A stretch of DNA of 64,000 nt. It comes from Actinomadura sp. NBRC 104425. GTDB lineage: Bacteria; Actinomycetota; Actinomycetes; Streptosporangiales; Streptosporangiaceae. The stretch is from assembly GCF_030269545.1 (NCBI RefSeq), contig NZ_BSTN01000005.1, positions 279,724 through 343,723 of the forward strand, written 5' to 3'. The notes beneath the pieces were generated by a model. That model was not told the origin of the DNA and did no database searches. It saw only the letters and a program-made list of their open reading frames with translations. Positions within the stretch are counted from its first letter, which is position 1, and every line of letters begins with the position of its first letter. Shown here piece after piece: positions 1-7,988 of the stretch. The translations under genes and the position numbers were made by a program.

Positions 1-1
1 C

Positions 2-490
2 ACCGCGGTCGGCGAGGCCGCCGCCGAACTGGACCGGCGGGTGCTGTTCATCGGCTCCGGCGGGCTCTCCCACGACCCGCCCGTCCCGGTACTCGACGGC
101 GCCCCTCCCCGCGTCGCCGACGCGCTCATCGAGGGGCACCCGCCCACCCCCGAGCAGCGGGCCAGGGGCGAACAGCGGGTGATCCAGGCCGGCCGGGACT
201 ACGCGGCGGGCGCCACCACGATGATCCCCATCAACCCCTCCTGGGACAACCTGGTCCTGGACACGCTGGAAAGCGGCCGGCTGGCGGAGGTGGACGGCTG
301 GACCGTGGAGTGGATGGGCGCCGAGGGCGGCGGCTCGGCGCACGAGGTGCGCACCTGGATCGCCGCGTTCGCCTCCCTCGCCGCGACCGGCGAATACCGG
401 ATGACCTCCCGCTTCTACCGGGCGATCCCCGAGTGGATCGCGGGCTTCGCCGTGACCACCGCCGAGGCGGTGCGCGAAGGAGGCCGGTGA
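2..490 (+). CDS. mhpB: 2,3-dihydroxyphenylpropionate 1,2-dioxygenase, 3' part (MhpB)
   Basis: The reading frame is open from the first codon of the window, so only the C-terminal 162 residues are present of a family usually about 310 long. The fragment carries the class III (LigB-type) extradiol dioxygenase signature FIGSGGLSHDPPVP, whose His is an iron-site/catalytic residue in MhpB. The enzyme opens the ring of 3-(2,3-dihydroxyphenyl)propionate (or a 3-carboxyethylcatechol analogue) by meta cleavage using Fe(II) and O2 in the cytoplasm. Its TGA overlaps the ATG of the hydratase gene (ATGA-type coupling), which supports one operon mhpB-mhpD. The function rests on this motif and context; the upstream half is outside the window. 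Confidence 0.85.
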   Translation, partial: TAVGEAAAELDRRVLFIGSGGLSHDPPVPVLDGAPPRVADALIEGHPPTPEQRARGEQRVIQAGRDYAAGATTMIPINPSWDNLVLDTLESGRLAEVDGWTVEWMGAEGGGSAHEVRTWIAAFASLAATGEYRMTSRFYRAIPEWIAGFAVTTAEAVREGGR

Positions 491-1296
491 TGGTCGGCGC
501 CCGCGAACGCCTCGTCGTCGAGGCCGCGGAACGGCTGTGGACCGCGGCCCTGACACGGCGGCCCTGCGCACCGGTACGCGATCTGCTGGGTGAGACCGAC
601 ATCGGGCTGGCCTACGCGGTGCAGCGGCGGCTCGCCGAGGACCGGCTGTCGGCCGGGGCCGCCGTGGTGGGCCGAAAGATCGGGCTGACCTCGCCCGCCG
701 TCCAGCGGCAGCTCGGGGTCGGCCAGCCCGACTTCGGCGTGCTGTTCGACGACATGGACGCCTCCGCGCTGCCCGAGGTGCCCGCCGACCGGCTGCTGCA
801 GCCCAAGGCCGAGGCCGAGATCGCCTTCGTGCTGCGGGACGACCTGGACACCGGCGCCCTGAACCCGGCGGCCGTCCGCGCCGCGGTCGACTACGCGGTG
901 CCCGCGTTGGAGATCGTGGACAGCCGGATCGCCGGATGGGACATCACCATCACCGACACGGTGGCCGACAACGCCTCCAGCGGCCTGTTCGTCCTGGGCG
1001 AGAACCGGGTGCCGCTCAGCGACTTCGAGCCGGCCGAGGTGACCATGCGGATGTACACCGACGGCAAGCTGGCCTCCGCCGGAGACGGAGCCGCCTGCCT
1101 GGGAGATCCGCTCAACGCCCTGCTGTGGCTGGCGCGCACCGCCCGCGACTTCGGCCAGCCGCTGCGCGCCGGGCAGGTCGTCCTGTCCGGCGCGCTCGGC
1201 CCCATGGTCACCGTCGCTCCCGGCACCGCCGTGCACGCCGAGATCTCCGTGCTCGGCTCGGTGAGCACCGCCTTCGCCCCCGACAAGGACGAGTGA
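490..1296 (+). CDS. mhpD: 2-keto-4-pentenoate hydratase (MhpD)
   Basis: A 268-residue protein of the MhpD/HpaH hydratase family, close to the usual 260-270. It would hydrate 2-hydroxypenta-2,4-dienoate to 4-hydroxy-2-oxovalerate, downstream of ring cleavage. Visible marks are GRKIGLTS near residue 61, [10 protein letters not shown] near 104 (Glu108 and Glu110 match the divalent-metal ligands of MhpD) and ALEIVDSR near 139 (third Glu ligand). The ATG at 490 overlaps the mhpB stop, and longer in-frame extension would run inside mhpB, so this start is preferred. Its own TGA overlaps an ATG at 1296 that begins the ruined mhpF. The aldolase gene mhpE is not seen. Confidence 0.88.
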   Translation: MVGARERLVVEAAERLWTAALTRRPCAPVRDLLGETDIGLAYAVQRRLAEDRLSAGAAVVGRKIGLTSPAVQRQLGVGQPDFGVLFDDMDASALPEVPADRLLQPKAEAEIAFVLRDDLDTGALNPAAVRAAVDYAVPALEIVDSRIAGWDITITDTVADNASSGLFVLGENRVPLSDFEPAEVTMRMYTDGKLASAGDGAACLGDPLNALLWLARTARDFGQPLRAGQVVLSGALGPMVTVAPGTAVHAEISVLGSVSTAFAPDKDE

Positions 1297-1419
1297 TGGA
1301 CAAGACCGGCGCAGGCGATCGAGCAGGGTCGGCGGCGCGGGACACGGCAAGGCGATCATCATCCTCACCCCCGCCGAGCCGCCGCTCATCATGCGCGACA
1401 CCGTCCTGTGCCTGATCGG
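1296..1419 (+). pseudogene. Remnant of acetaldehyde dehydrogenase (acylating) MhpF
   Basis: An ATG overlapping the mhpD stop opens a short frame, but the only recognisable protein lies in another frame from about 1328: [20 protein letters not shown] then MRDTVLCLI. This matches the interior of MhpF, the NAD-dependent acetaldehyde dehydrogenase that forms a complex with the MhpE aldolase. About 150 N-terminal codons and the whole C-terminal half are missing, and one extra G near 1326-1328 splits even the surviving piece. A fragment of an IS256-type transposase on the other strand follows immediately. Family assignment is from motif memory, and the decay is read directly from the sequence. Confidence 0.72.
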
Positions 1420-1421
1420 AC

Positions 1422-1577
1422 GCCGGCCAGGCCGCGGGCGGCCAGCCCGTGCAGGAAGGCAAGCCTTCCGGCGCCGTCCTCGGCCGAGGCCACCTCGCCC
1501 CCCGGGACCTCGCGGTGCCCGTCGGCGTTGACACCGCTGGCCACGAGCACCGGCGTCCCGCGGCGCACGATCCTGAC
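1422..1577 (-). mobile_element. Fragment of IS256 (mutator) family transposase
   Basis: On the minus strand 52 codons read without a stop. They contain [15 protein letters not shown] and [15 protein letters not shown], the typical central region of IS256/Mutator transposases ([16 protein letters not shown] ... SAEDGAGWLAFLRGL). No start, no DDE C-terminus and no terminal repeats are visible, so it is a scrap, not an active element. It abuts the end of the mhpF remnant, which suggests that insertion followed by deletion destroyed that gene. Confidence 0.75.
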
Positions 1578-1859
1578 CCGCGTGCGGCGAGCGCTCTTCC
1601 CTTCGCCTCCTCCCGGACCTCCGGCGCCGTCCGGCGGAATCCTCCCTCAAGGCCGCCTTCTTCTCAACGTCATTCGAGGCCAGGGAACTCAAAAGCTTTG
1701 CACGGGTTCCACTCGCTGATTTCCGCGGCTCGGCCTACACCATAATCCGGGTGAATGGCTGGACATACGCAACAACTATTTCCCTTCGACGGCACCTCTG
1801 CTCGATGCTGGGCGTATGACGGCTGAATGTCGTCGGTGTTGCGGAGGGGTGAATCGCAC

Positions 1860-2849
1860 TTGCCGTTCACGGATGTGTCTTCGATCGATCACGCGGGTGC
1901 TTGGGCGCTGGGCCGTCTGCAGGAGGCGGGGCGTGTGTTCCCCGCTCTCGTCGCTCACGACCGCGTGCTGGACCTGTCGGCCCGTGAGGAGGTCGGACGC
2001 CCCCGCGGGACGCTCGAACTGCTCGACCGTTGGAATGAGGTCCTGCCCGCCTTGGACGCGCTCGCCACGAGCGCGAGCCGTTCGGACTGGCGGGCGCTCG
2101 CCGGTCTCCGCGTGCATAGCCCGGTGGAGCCGCGGCAGATCTTCCAGGCGGGGGCGAACTACCGGACGCACGTCATCGACATCGCCGCCGCGCATCATGA
2201 CGGTTCCGATGGCCGTACCGTCGATCAGGTGCGGGCGGACGCCGCCGCGCAGATGGACGACCGGCTGGAATGCCCGCCGTACGTCTTCACCGGAATGCCC
2301 AGCGCGATCTGCGGACCGTACGACGAGGTCGTCCTGCCCTACGACGGGGAGAAGCCGGACTGGGAACTGGAGCTGGCGGCGGTGATCGGGCGGCCGGCAC
2401 GCCGGGTCTCCCCTGATCAGGCCCTGGACGCCGTGGCCGGCTGGGTGATCGTCAACGACCTCACCCTGCGCGAGCGGATCTTCCGCCGGGACGTTCCGGA
2501 GCTGGGCGCCGACTGGCTGGCCGCGAAGAACTCGCCGACATTCCTGCCGGCCGGGCCGGTGCTGGTGCCGCGCCGGGAGATTCCCGACCCCTCGGACCTG
2601 CGGATCACGCTGCGGCTCAACGGCGAGGTCATGCAGGACGAGTCGACCAAGGACATGATCTTCGATGTGGCGCGGATCGTCGCGCACTGCTCGACGGTCG
2701 CCGCGCTGATGCCCGGCGATCTGGTGCTCACCGGAAGCCCGGCCGGCAACGGCATGGCGCACGGCCGGCTGCTGCGGCCCGGTGACGTCATGGATTCGAC
2801 GATCACGGCCCTCGGCGCCCAGCGCAACGCTTGCGTGGCCGAGCGATGA
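1860..2849 (+). CDS. Fumarylacetoacetate hydrolase (FAH) family protein, copy 1
   Basis: The protein has 329 residues from a TTG at 1860, or 340 from an ATG at 1827 in the same frame. I prefer 1860 because GGAGGGG lies 10 nt upstream, while 1827 has no evident ribosome site. FAH-family proteins hydrolyse or decarboxylate 2-keto acids from ring cleavage. Family marks are AGANYRTHV (the usual GxNYxxH), the metal site DWELELA (two Glu) with VNDLTLRE (Asp), and LTGSPAGNG near the C-terminus. It is the first gene of an operon in which each next start overlaps the previous stop. The exact substrate cannot be told; the AT-richer leader from about 1680 probably holds the promoter. Confidence 0.85.
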   Translation: MPFTDVSSIDHAGAWALGRLQEAGRVFPALVAHDRVLDLSAREEVGRPRGTLELLDRWNEVLPALDALATSASRSDWRALAGLRVHSPVEPRQIFQAGANYRTHVIDIAAAHHDGSDGRTVDQVRADAAAQMDDRLECPPYVFTGMPSAICGPYDEVVLPYDGEKPDWELELAAVIGRPARRVSPDQALDAVAGWVIVNDLTLRERIFRRDVPELGADWLAAKNSPTFLPAGPVLVPRREIPDPSDLRITLRLNGEVMQDESTKDMIFDVARIVAHCSTVAALMPGDLVLTGSPAGNGMAHGRLLRPGDVMDSTITALGAQRNACVAER

Positions 2850-3874
2850 GCGCCGCCGTCCGCACCGTCGACGTCCATGCGCATGTCGCAGTCCCGGCGG
2901 TCGATGCGCTGATCGAGAAGGAGCCGGGGCTGGCGCGGCAGCGGCAGGTCGACGCGGCGTCGCTCGGGCCGGAGTCGACGGCCTACAACATGCGGCACAT
3001 CGCCGAGCTCGCGCCGAAGCTGACCGACTTGGATCTTCGGCTGGCCGCGATGGACCGGGCGCGGGTGGACGTGCAGGTCGTCACCGCGACGCCCCTGCCG
3101 CACGCCTGGGCCGACGTGGAGCTGGCCGGCCGGATCGTGGCGGCGAGCAACGAGGGCGTGGCGGGGTTCTGCGCCCGGGAACCCTCTCGCCTGGTGCCCG
3201 TGGGCACCGTCGCGTTGCAGCACCCGGGCCTGGCGGTCGAGCAGCTGGAGACGGCGGTCAGGGAAATGGGCATGCGCGGTGTGCAGATCTCCACCGCCGC
3301 CGGCCCGGGCATGGAGTTGGACGATCCCGCCCTGGCCGACTTCTGGGCCGCCGCCGAGGAACTCGACGCCGCCGTGCTCATCCATCCCTGGGGCTGCACC
3401 CTCGGCGAGCGGCTGAACGCCTACTACCTGTTCAACAGCGTCGGGAACCCCACCGAGACGGCGCTGGCCCTGTCCAGGATCGTTTTCTCCGGGCTGCTGG
3501 AGAGGCATCCGGGGTTGCGCATCTGGTCCGCTCACGGCGGTGGCTACCTGGCCGGTTACATGGTGCGGGCCGACCACGCGTGGGAGATGCGAGGCGACGC
3601 CCGCACCACACGGCAGCGACCCAGCGCCCTGTTGCGCCGCACGTTCGTCGACTCTCTGGTCTACACGCCCGAGCAGTTGCGCCACCTCGTCGCCTCGATG
3701 GGGGCCGGGCAGGTGACGCTCGGCAGCGACCACCCCTTCGACATGGGCGTCGAGGACCCGGTCGACCGGCTTCTGGCGGCCGGCTTCGACCAGGCCACCA
3801 CCGACGCCATCCGCGGCGGCAACGCCGTCCGCCTGCTCGGCGACATGCCGGAACCGATTGGAACCCGTTCATGA
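2846..3874 (+). CDS. Amidohydrolase family protein, ACMSD-like decarboxylase
   Basis: A 342-residue amidohydrolase_2 protein whose ATG at 2846 overlaps the FAH stop (ATGA). The N-terminal VDVHAHV gives the first HxH metal pair. Further ligands fit VLIHPWG, WSAHGGGYLAGY and LGSDHPFDMG (conserved Asp), the layout of 2-amino-3-carboxymuconate-6-semialdehyde decarboxylase and gamma-resorcylate decarboxylase relatives. The likely reaction is non-oxidative decarboxylation (or hydrolysis) of a ring-cleavage product carrying a carboxylate. Sandwiched between an FAH protein and an extradiol dioxygenase, it fits a meta-cleavage route for a carboxylated or amino-substituted aromatic acid. The substrate is inference. 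Confidence 0.82.
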   Translation: MSAAVRTVDVHAHVAVPAVDALIEKEPGLARQRQVDAASLGPESTAYNMRHIAELAPKLTDLDLRLAAMDRARVDVQVVTATPLPHAWADVELAGRIVAASNEGVAGFCAREPSRLVPVGTVALQHPGLAVEQLETAVREMGMRGVQISTAAGPGMELDDPALADFWAAAEELDAAVLIHPWGCTLGERLNAYYLFNSVGNPTETALALSRIVFSGLLERHPGLRIWSAHGGGYLAGYMVRADHAWEMRGDARTTRQRPSALLRRTFVDSLVYTPEQLRHLVASMGAGQVTLGSDHPFDMGVEDPVDRLLAAGFDQATTDAIRGGNAVRLLGDMPEPIGTRS

Positions 3875-4809
3875 GCGATCGTTTGATCACCCATCTGCGG
3901 CACGTCGATCTCGCCGTGCCCGACTACACCGTCCAGCGCGAGTTCTACACCACGCTCTGGGGTCTCACCCCGGTCGCCGAGGACACGGACATCGTGTTCC
4001 TCGCGGCCGAGGGGTCGCCGGAGCAGTACATCGTCCGGCTGCGCAAAGACGCCGACAAGCGGCTGGACCTGATCGCCTACGGCGCCGCGACGCGCGAGGA
4101 CGTCGACGCGCTCGCCCGGCGCCTCGGCGACGCCGGCGTCCGGCTGATCAGCGAGCCCGACGAGCTGCGGACCCCCGGCGGCGGCTACGGCTTCCGGTTC
4201 TTCGACGTCGACGGGCGCACCATCGAGGTGTCCGCCGAGGTCCGGGACCGCGCGCACCGCAAGATCGAGGAGCGCGAGTCGATCCCGGTCCGGTTGTCGC
4301 ACGTCGTCGTCAACTCCCCGGACATCGCCCGGACCCAGGCCTTCTACGAGCGGCATCTCGGCTTCGCGCTGACGGACTCGCTGACGCATCCGCACATGGG
4401 CGACCTGATGAAGTTCATGCGGTGCAATCCGCAGCACCACAGCCTGGCGATCGCTCAGGGCCCGCACACCTCTCTGCATCACGTGTCGTTCGAGATGCGC
4501 GGGCTGGACGAGTACATGCGCGGCACCGGACGGCTGCTGCGCGCGGGCGTCCGCAAGATCTGGGGGCCGGGCCGTCACATGGCCGGGAACAACACTTTCA
4601 GCTACTTCCTCGACCCGCACGGCAACACCGTCGAGTACACGACCGAGCTGGAGATGCTGGACGAGGACGCCTGGCACCCGAGCGTCTACGACGTGTCCCA
4701 GCCGGAGAACCAGGACCAGTGGGGCACCGCCAACCCGTTCGGCGAACTGGTGGCCAAGGAGAGCTTCAACGACGTCGACCGCGGCATCTTCGTCGCCCCT
4801 CCGGTCTGA
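3871..4809 (+). CDS. Type I extradiol (catechol 2,3-) dioxygenase, VOC superfamily
   Basis: A 312-residue two-domain vicinal-oxygen-chelate protein; the ATG at 3871 overlaps the previous stop. The second domain carries the expected Fe(II) triad: His144 (RLSHVVVN), His204 (SLHHVSFEM) and Glu255 (GNTVEYTTE), with Tyr245 and His250 in FSYFLDPHGN nearby. Length and triad spacing match catechol 2,3-dioxygenase/BphC-type enzymes. It should cleave a catecholic intermediate by meta cleavage in the cytosol. It is unrelated to the class III MhpB dioxygenase at the left end, so two independent ring-opening enzymes lie within 4 kb. Confidence 0.87.
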   Translation: MSDRLITHLRHVDLAVPDYTVQREFYTTLWGLTPVAEDTDIVFLAAEGSPEQYIVRLRKDADKRLDLIAYGAATREDVDALARRLGDAGVRLISEPDELRTPGGGYGFRFFDVDGRTIEVSAEVRDRAHRKIEERESIPVRLSHVVVNSPDIARTQAFYERHLGFALTDSLTHPHMGDLMKFMRCNPQHHSLAIAQGPHTSLHHVSFEMRGLDEYMRGTGRLLRAGVRKIWGPGRHMAGNNTFSYFLDPHGNTVEYTTELEMLDEDAWHPSVYDVSQPENQDQWGTANPFGELVAKESFNDVDRGIFVAPPV

Positions 4810-5795
4810 TGCGCGGCTACGACGCCACCGCCGAGTTCGGCACCGACGCCGAAGCGGCGATCGCAGCGGCGGCGAAGCGGTACAGCAACTGGAACCGCTG
4901 GGGCCCTGACGACGGCATCGGCACCGTCAACTTCATCGACGCGGGCAAGCGCGCCGAGGCGGCCCGGCTGGTCCGTCGCGGCGAGTCGTTCAGCCTGTCG
5001 CTGCCGTTCGATGAGAACGGCCCGCAGAACGGCTGGCGGCGCCGGGTCAACCCGGTGCACACGATGATGTCCACCGGACAGGACACCGCGGAGCAACTGG
5101 GTCTGCCCCATGGTCTGACGGCGGCCGACGACGCCGTCTTCATGCCGCTGCAATGCAGCACCCAGTGGGACGGTCTCGGGCACGTCTTCGACCACGGCAT
5201 CGCCTGGAACGGGCGCAACGGCGCCGAGGTCGTGACCAGCGAGGGCGACTTCGCCACAGGCATCGAGAGGATCGCCGCACCGGTGATCGGGCGGGGCGTC
5301 CTGCTCGACGTCGGACGCGTTCTGGGCGAGGACGGTGAGCTGCCCGACGGGTTCCCGATCACCAGTGCCGACCTGGCGGAGGTGATCCGGCGGCAGGGGG
5401 AGACGTCGCAGGTGGGGCGCGGTGACATCGTGCTGGTGCGGACGGGTCAGCTGTCGCGGGTCCGGCGCGGCGACGGATGGGCCGGGTACGCGGGCGGCCC
5501 GGCGCCGGGCCTGTCGTTCGAAACGGCGGGCTGGCTGCACGACACCCAGATCGCGGCGATCGCCACCGACACCTGGGGCTTCGAGGTGCGGCCCATCGAG
5601 TTCCCGGACTCGTTCCAGCCGCTCCACCAGGTGGCCCTGCCCCATATCGGCCTGCTGGTCGGTGAGATGTGGGACCTGGACATGCTGGCCGCCGACTGCG
5701 CCGCCGACGGCGTCTACGAGTTCTTCCTCGCCGCGCAGCCGCTGCCGTTCACCCGCGCGGTCGGCTCGCCGGTCAACCCTGTCGCGGTGAAGTGA
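4809..5795 (+). CDS. Cyclase family protein (kynurenine formamidase-like hydrolase)
   Basis: A 328-residue member of the cyclase/KynB fold family (PF04199 type); the ATG at 4809 overlaps the dioxygenase stop. The usual metal motif HxGTHxDxPxH is replaced by QCSTQWDGLGH near residue 115, with DTWGFEV later, as in a subgroup of longer actinobacterial and proteobacterial proteins. Canonical members hydrolyse amide or enol-lactone bonds in aromatic catabolism using Zn or Mn. Because the first His residues are absent, metal binding here may differ. Operon position points to hydrolysis of a ring-cleavage or lactone intermediate; the substrate is unknown. Confidence 0.78.
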   Translation: MRGYDATAEFGTDAEAAIAAAAKRYSNWNRWGPDDGIGTVNFIDAGKRAEAARLVRRGESFSLSLPFDENGPQNGWRRRVNPVHTMMSTGQDTAEQLGLPHGLTAADDAVFMPLQCSTQWDGLGHVFDHGIAWNGRNGAEVVTSEGDFATGIERIAAPVIGRGVLLDVGRVLGEDGELPDGFPITSADLAEVIRRQGETSQVGRGDIVLVRTGQLSRVRRGDGWAGYAGGPAPGLSFETAGWLHDTQIAAIATDTWGFEVRPIEFPDSFQPLHQVALPHIGLLVGEMWDLDMLAADCAADGVYEFFLAAQPLPFTRAVGSPVNPVAVK

Positions 5796-5805
5796 GGAGA
5801 CCGCT

Positions 5806-6747
5806 ATGCGACTGACCACCCTGCTGACCGGCGAAGGAGCCCAGGTCGGCGTGCTGGACGGCGACGTCGTCCGGCTGCTCGCCCCCGGCACGACACTGCT
5901 GGACGTCATCCAGGGCGGGAATGAGGCGCTGGAAGACGTGGCGCGCCGCGCCCGCACCGGCGACGCCGTCCCGATCGAAGAGGCGTCCTTCGGGCCGCTG
6001 CTGCAGCCGCCGAGCGTGCGGGACTTCCTCACATACGAAAGGCACATCGACGCCCTGGCGGGCGGGGTGCCCGAGGAGTGGTACGAAGAGCCGCTGTTCT
6101 ATTTCTCCAATCCCGCCGCCATCGTCGCGCCCTACGCAACCGTCGCCATTCCGCCCGGGGCCCGTCAGCTCGATTACGAGCTGGAGGTGGCCGCGGTCAT
6201 CGGCCGCGCCGGCTGTGACCTGTCCCCGGACAACGCCGCCGGCCACATCCTCGGCTACACGATCATGAACGACTGGTCCGCGCGCGACCTGCAGGAACGG
6301 GAGTTCAAGCAGCCGATGGGGCCGTCGAAGTCGAAGGACTCGGCGACCACCCTCGGCCCCTGGCTCGTCACCGCCGACGAGCTGGCCGATCGGATCGAGG
6401 ACGGACGGCTCGCGCTGCGGACGCAGGTGCGCCTCAACGGGGTCCGTACCGGCGGCGACACCACGGCCAACATGTCGTGGTCGTTCGCCGATCTGGTGGC
6501 CTATGCCTCGCGGGGCACCGTCGTCCGGCCCGGTGACGTCCTCGGCTCGGGGACCTGCGGTACCGGTTGCATCGCCGAACTCAAGCGCACCCGGGGCGAC
6601 GCCGCGCCGGCCTGGCTGTCGCCGGGCGACGTCGTCCGCATCGATGTCGAAGAACTCGGGCACGTCGAGAACCGGATCGTCGCCGGCCGTGCGCCCGTCC
6701 CCATCCCGCCGGCCCGGCGCCGCATCACCCAGGGAGCATCGTCGTGA
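5806..6747 (+). CDS. Fumarylacetoacetate hydrolase family protein, copy 2
   Basis: A 313-residue FAH-family protein with ATG at 5806 preceded by GAGGAG (spacer 6-7 nt). The full N-terminal cap is present (MRLTTL...QVGVLDGDVVRLL). The catalytic domain has FYFSNPAAIV, the metal Glu pair in DYELEVA, the Asp in MNDWSARDLQ, and GDVLGSGTCGTG near the C-terminus. It resembles fumarylacetoacetases and acylpyruvases more than copy 1 does, so the two copies probably act on different steps. Its TGA overlaps the GTG of the monooxygenase. Confidence 0.86.
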   Translation: MRLTTLLTGEGAQVGVLDGDVVRLLAPGTTLLDVIQGGNEALEDVARRARTGDAVPIEEASFGPLLQPPSVRDFLTYERHIDALAGGVPEEWYEEPLFYFSNPAAIVAPYATVAIPPGARQLDYELEVAAVIGRAGCDLSPDNAAGHILGYTIMNDWSARDLQEREFKQPMGPSKSKDSATTLGPWLVTADELADRIEDGRLALRTQVRLNGVRTGGDTTANMSWSFADLVAYASRGTVVRPGDVLGSGTCGTGCIAELKRTRGDAAPAWLSPGDVVRIDVEELGHVENRIVAGRAPVPIPPARRRITQGASS

Positions 6748-7934
6748 TCGTTGATCGTGTCCTCGTGCAGGGCGGCGGCATCGGCGGGCTCGTCGCCGCC
6801 ACCGCCCTCGCCCGGCGCGGCGTCGAGGTCGACGTCGTCGAACGCCGCCTTGCCGGATCGGTGCTCGGCGTCGGGCTCAACCAGCCGTCCAACGCCCTGC
6901 GGGCGATGGAGGAGATCGGCGTCCTGGACGACTGCCTCGCCGCCGGCTACCAGTGGGACGACCTGCGCATGATCAGCGCGGACGGGACGGTGCTGGCCGA
7001 GATCCCACCTCCCCCGGCCCCTGGCCTGCCCGCGCGCAACAACGGGATCCAGCGGCGCGAACTGTGCCGGGTCCTGCTGGACGCGGCCGCGAAGGCGGGC
7101 GCTCGGCTGTATCACGACGCGACCACCGCGGCCCTCCGGGATGACGACGACGGAGTCGAGGTCACCTTCACCGGCCGCGATACGCCCGCGCCGGGCCGCT
7201 ACGACCTCGTCGCCGGTTTCGACGGCATCCGCTCCGCCGCCCGCCGGTACCTGTTCGGGGACCGGTACGAACCTCGGCTCACCGGTTTTTCGGTCTGGCG
7301 CATCAGCCTGCCCCGCCCTCCGGAACTTGACGGGGTCGTCTACGCCTTCGCCGGGAACGTCAAGGCCACGCTGATACCGCTCAGTGCGGATGACAGCTAC
7401 ATCGCGCTGGTCGCGCCCGAGGAATCCGTCCAGCAAAAAACGACTCCCTCGCGCATCGCCGCGCAGATGCGCGCCATGCTGCAGGAGTTCGGCGGCTGGA
7501 TCGGCGGGCTCGCCAAGCACATCTCGCAGGAGAACTCGGCCGCGCACGGGCCCATCGAGCAGGTCACCTTGGACGAGCCGTGGTATCGCGGCCGCGTCCT
7601 CATCGGCGGCGACGCCGCGCACGCGACCAGCCCGCATATGGCGCAGGGGGCGGCGATGGCCGCGGAGGACGCCGTCGTCCTGGCCCAGGAGCTGGAACGC
7701 GCCACGTCCGTGGCCGAGGCCCTCGACGCCTGGTGGAAGCGCCGCATCCCGCGGGCCGGGCTCGTCCAGGACTACTCCGCCGAGCTCATGCGGCAAGAGC
7801 AGGGCAAGGCGTCTTCCGGGAGACCTGAAGCTGCTGGAACTTCCGATCCCGGCCGCGCACGCTCGCCTTGCCCGGCCGTACTGAATCGCGCCGGACCCGG
7901 CGTCCACCCGAGGATGATCGACGAGGATGATTGA
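6744..7934 (+). CDS. FAD-dependent aromatic monooxygenase with 3' frameshift
   Basis: A class A flavoprotein hydroxylase of the 3-hydroxybenzoate/salicylate hydroxylase type. The GTG at 6744 overlaps the FAH stop, with AGGGAG 8 nt upstream. Motifs are the dinucleotide fold QGGGIGGLVAA, the DG motif VAGFDGIRSA, and the FAD-ribityl motif GDAAHATSPHMAQGA near residue 290. After LMRQEQGKASS the frame loses family resemblance. The +1 frame continues GDLKLLELPIPAAHARLA and stops at 7884, exactly as expected for the family. One extra G in the GGG run at 7818-7820 would explain this. The product therefore ends in an aberrant tail of about 35 residues; enzyme activity may survive because the active-site domains are upstream. 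It probably hydroxylates the aromatic substrate feeding the dioxygenase. Confidence 0.83.
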   Translation: MIVDRVLVQGGGIGGLVAATALARRGVEVDVVERRLAGSVLGVGLNQPSNALRAMEEIGVLDDCLAAGYQWDDLRMISADGTVLAEIPPPPAPGLPARNNGIQRRELCRVLLDAAAKAGARLYHDATTAALRDDDDGVEVTFTGRDTPAPGRYDLVAGFDGIRSAARRYLFGDRYEPRLTGFSVWRISLPRPPELDGVVYAFAGNVKATLIPLSADDSYIALVAPEESVQQKTTPSRIAAQMRAMLQEFGGWIGGLAKHISQENSAAHGPIEQVTLDEPWYRGRVLIGGDAAHATSPHMAQGAAMAAEDAVVLAQELERATSVAEALDAWWKRRIPRAGLVQDYSAELMRQEQGKASSGRPEAAGTSDPGRARSPCPAVLNRAGPGVHPRMIDEDD

Positions 7935-7967
7935 CGTGGGCGGCCGGCGGCCCGCCGGCCGCCCACG
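7935..7967 (+). terminator. Perfect 16-bp hairpin ending the aromatic operon
   Basis: Arms 7935-7950 and 7952-7967 are exact reverse complements (CGTGGGCGGCCGGCGG type) with a one-base loop. The hairpin begins at the base after the frameshifted monooxygenase stop and precedes the lysR gene. No U-tract follows, as is common in actinobacteria. Confidence 0.6.
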
Positions 7968-7988
7968 CATGACTCGTAAGGACCCACG

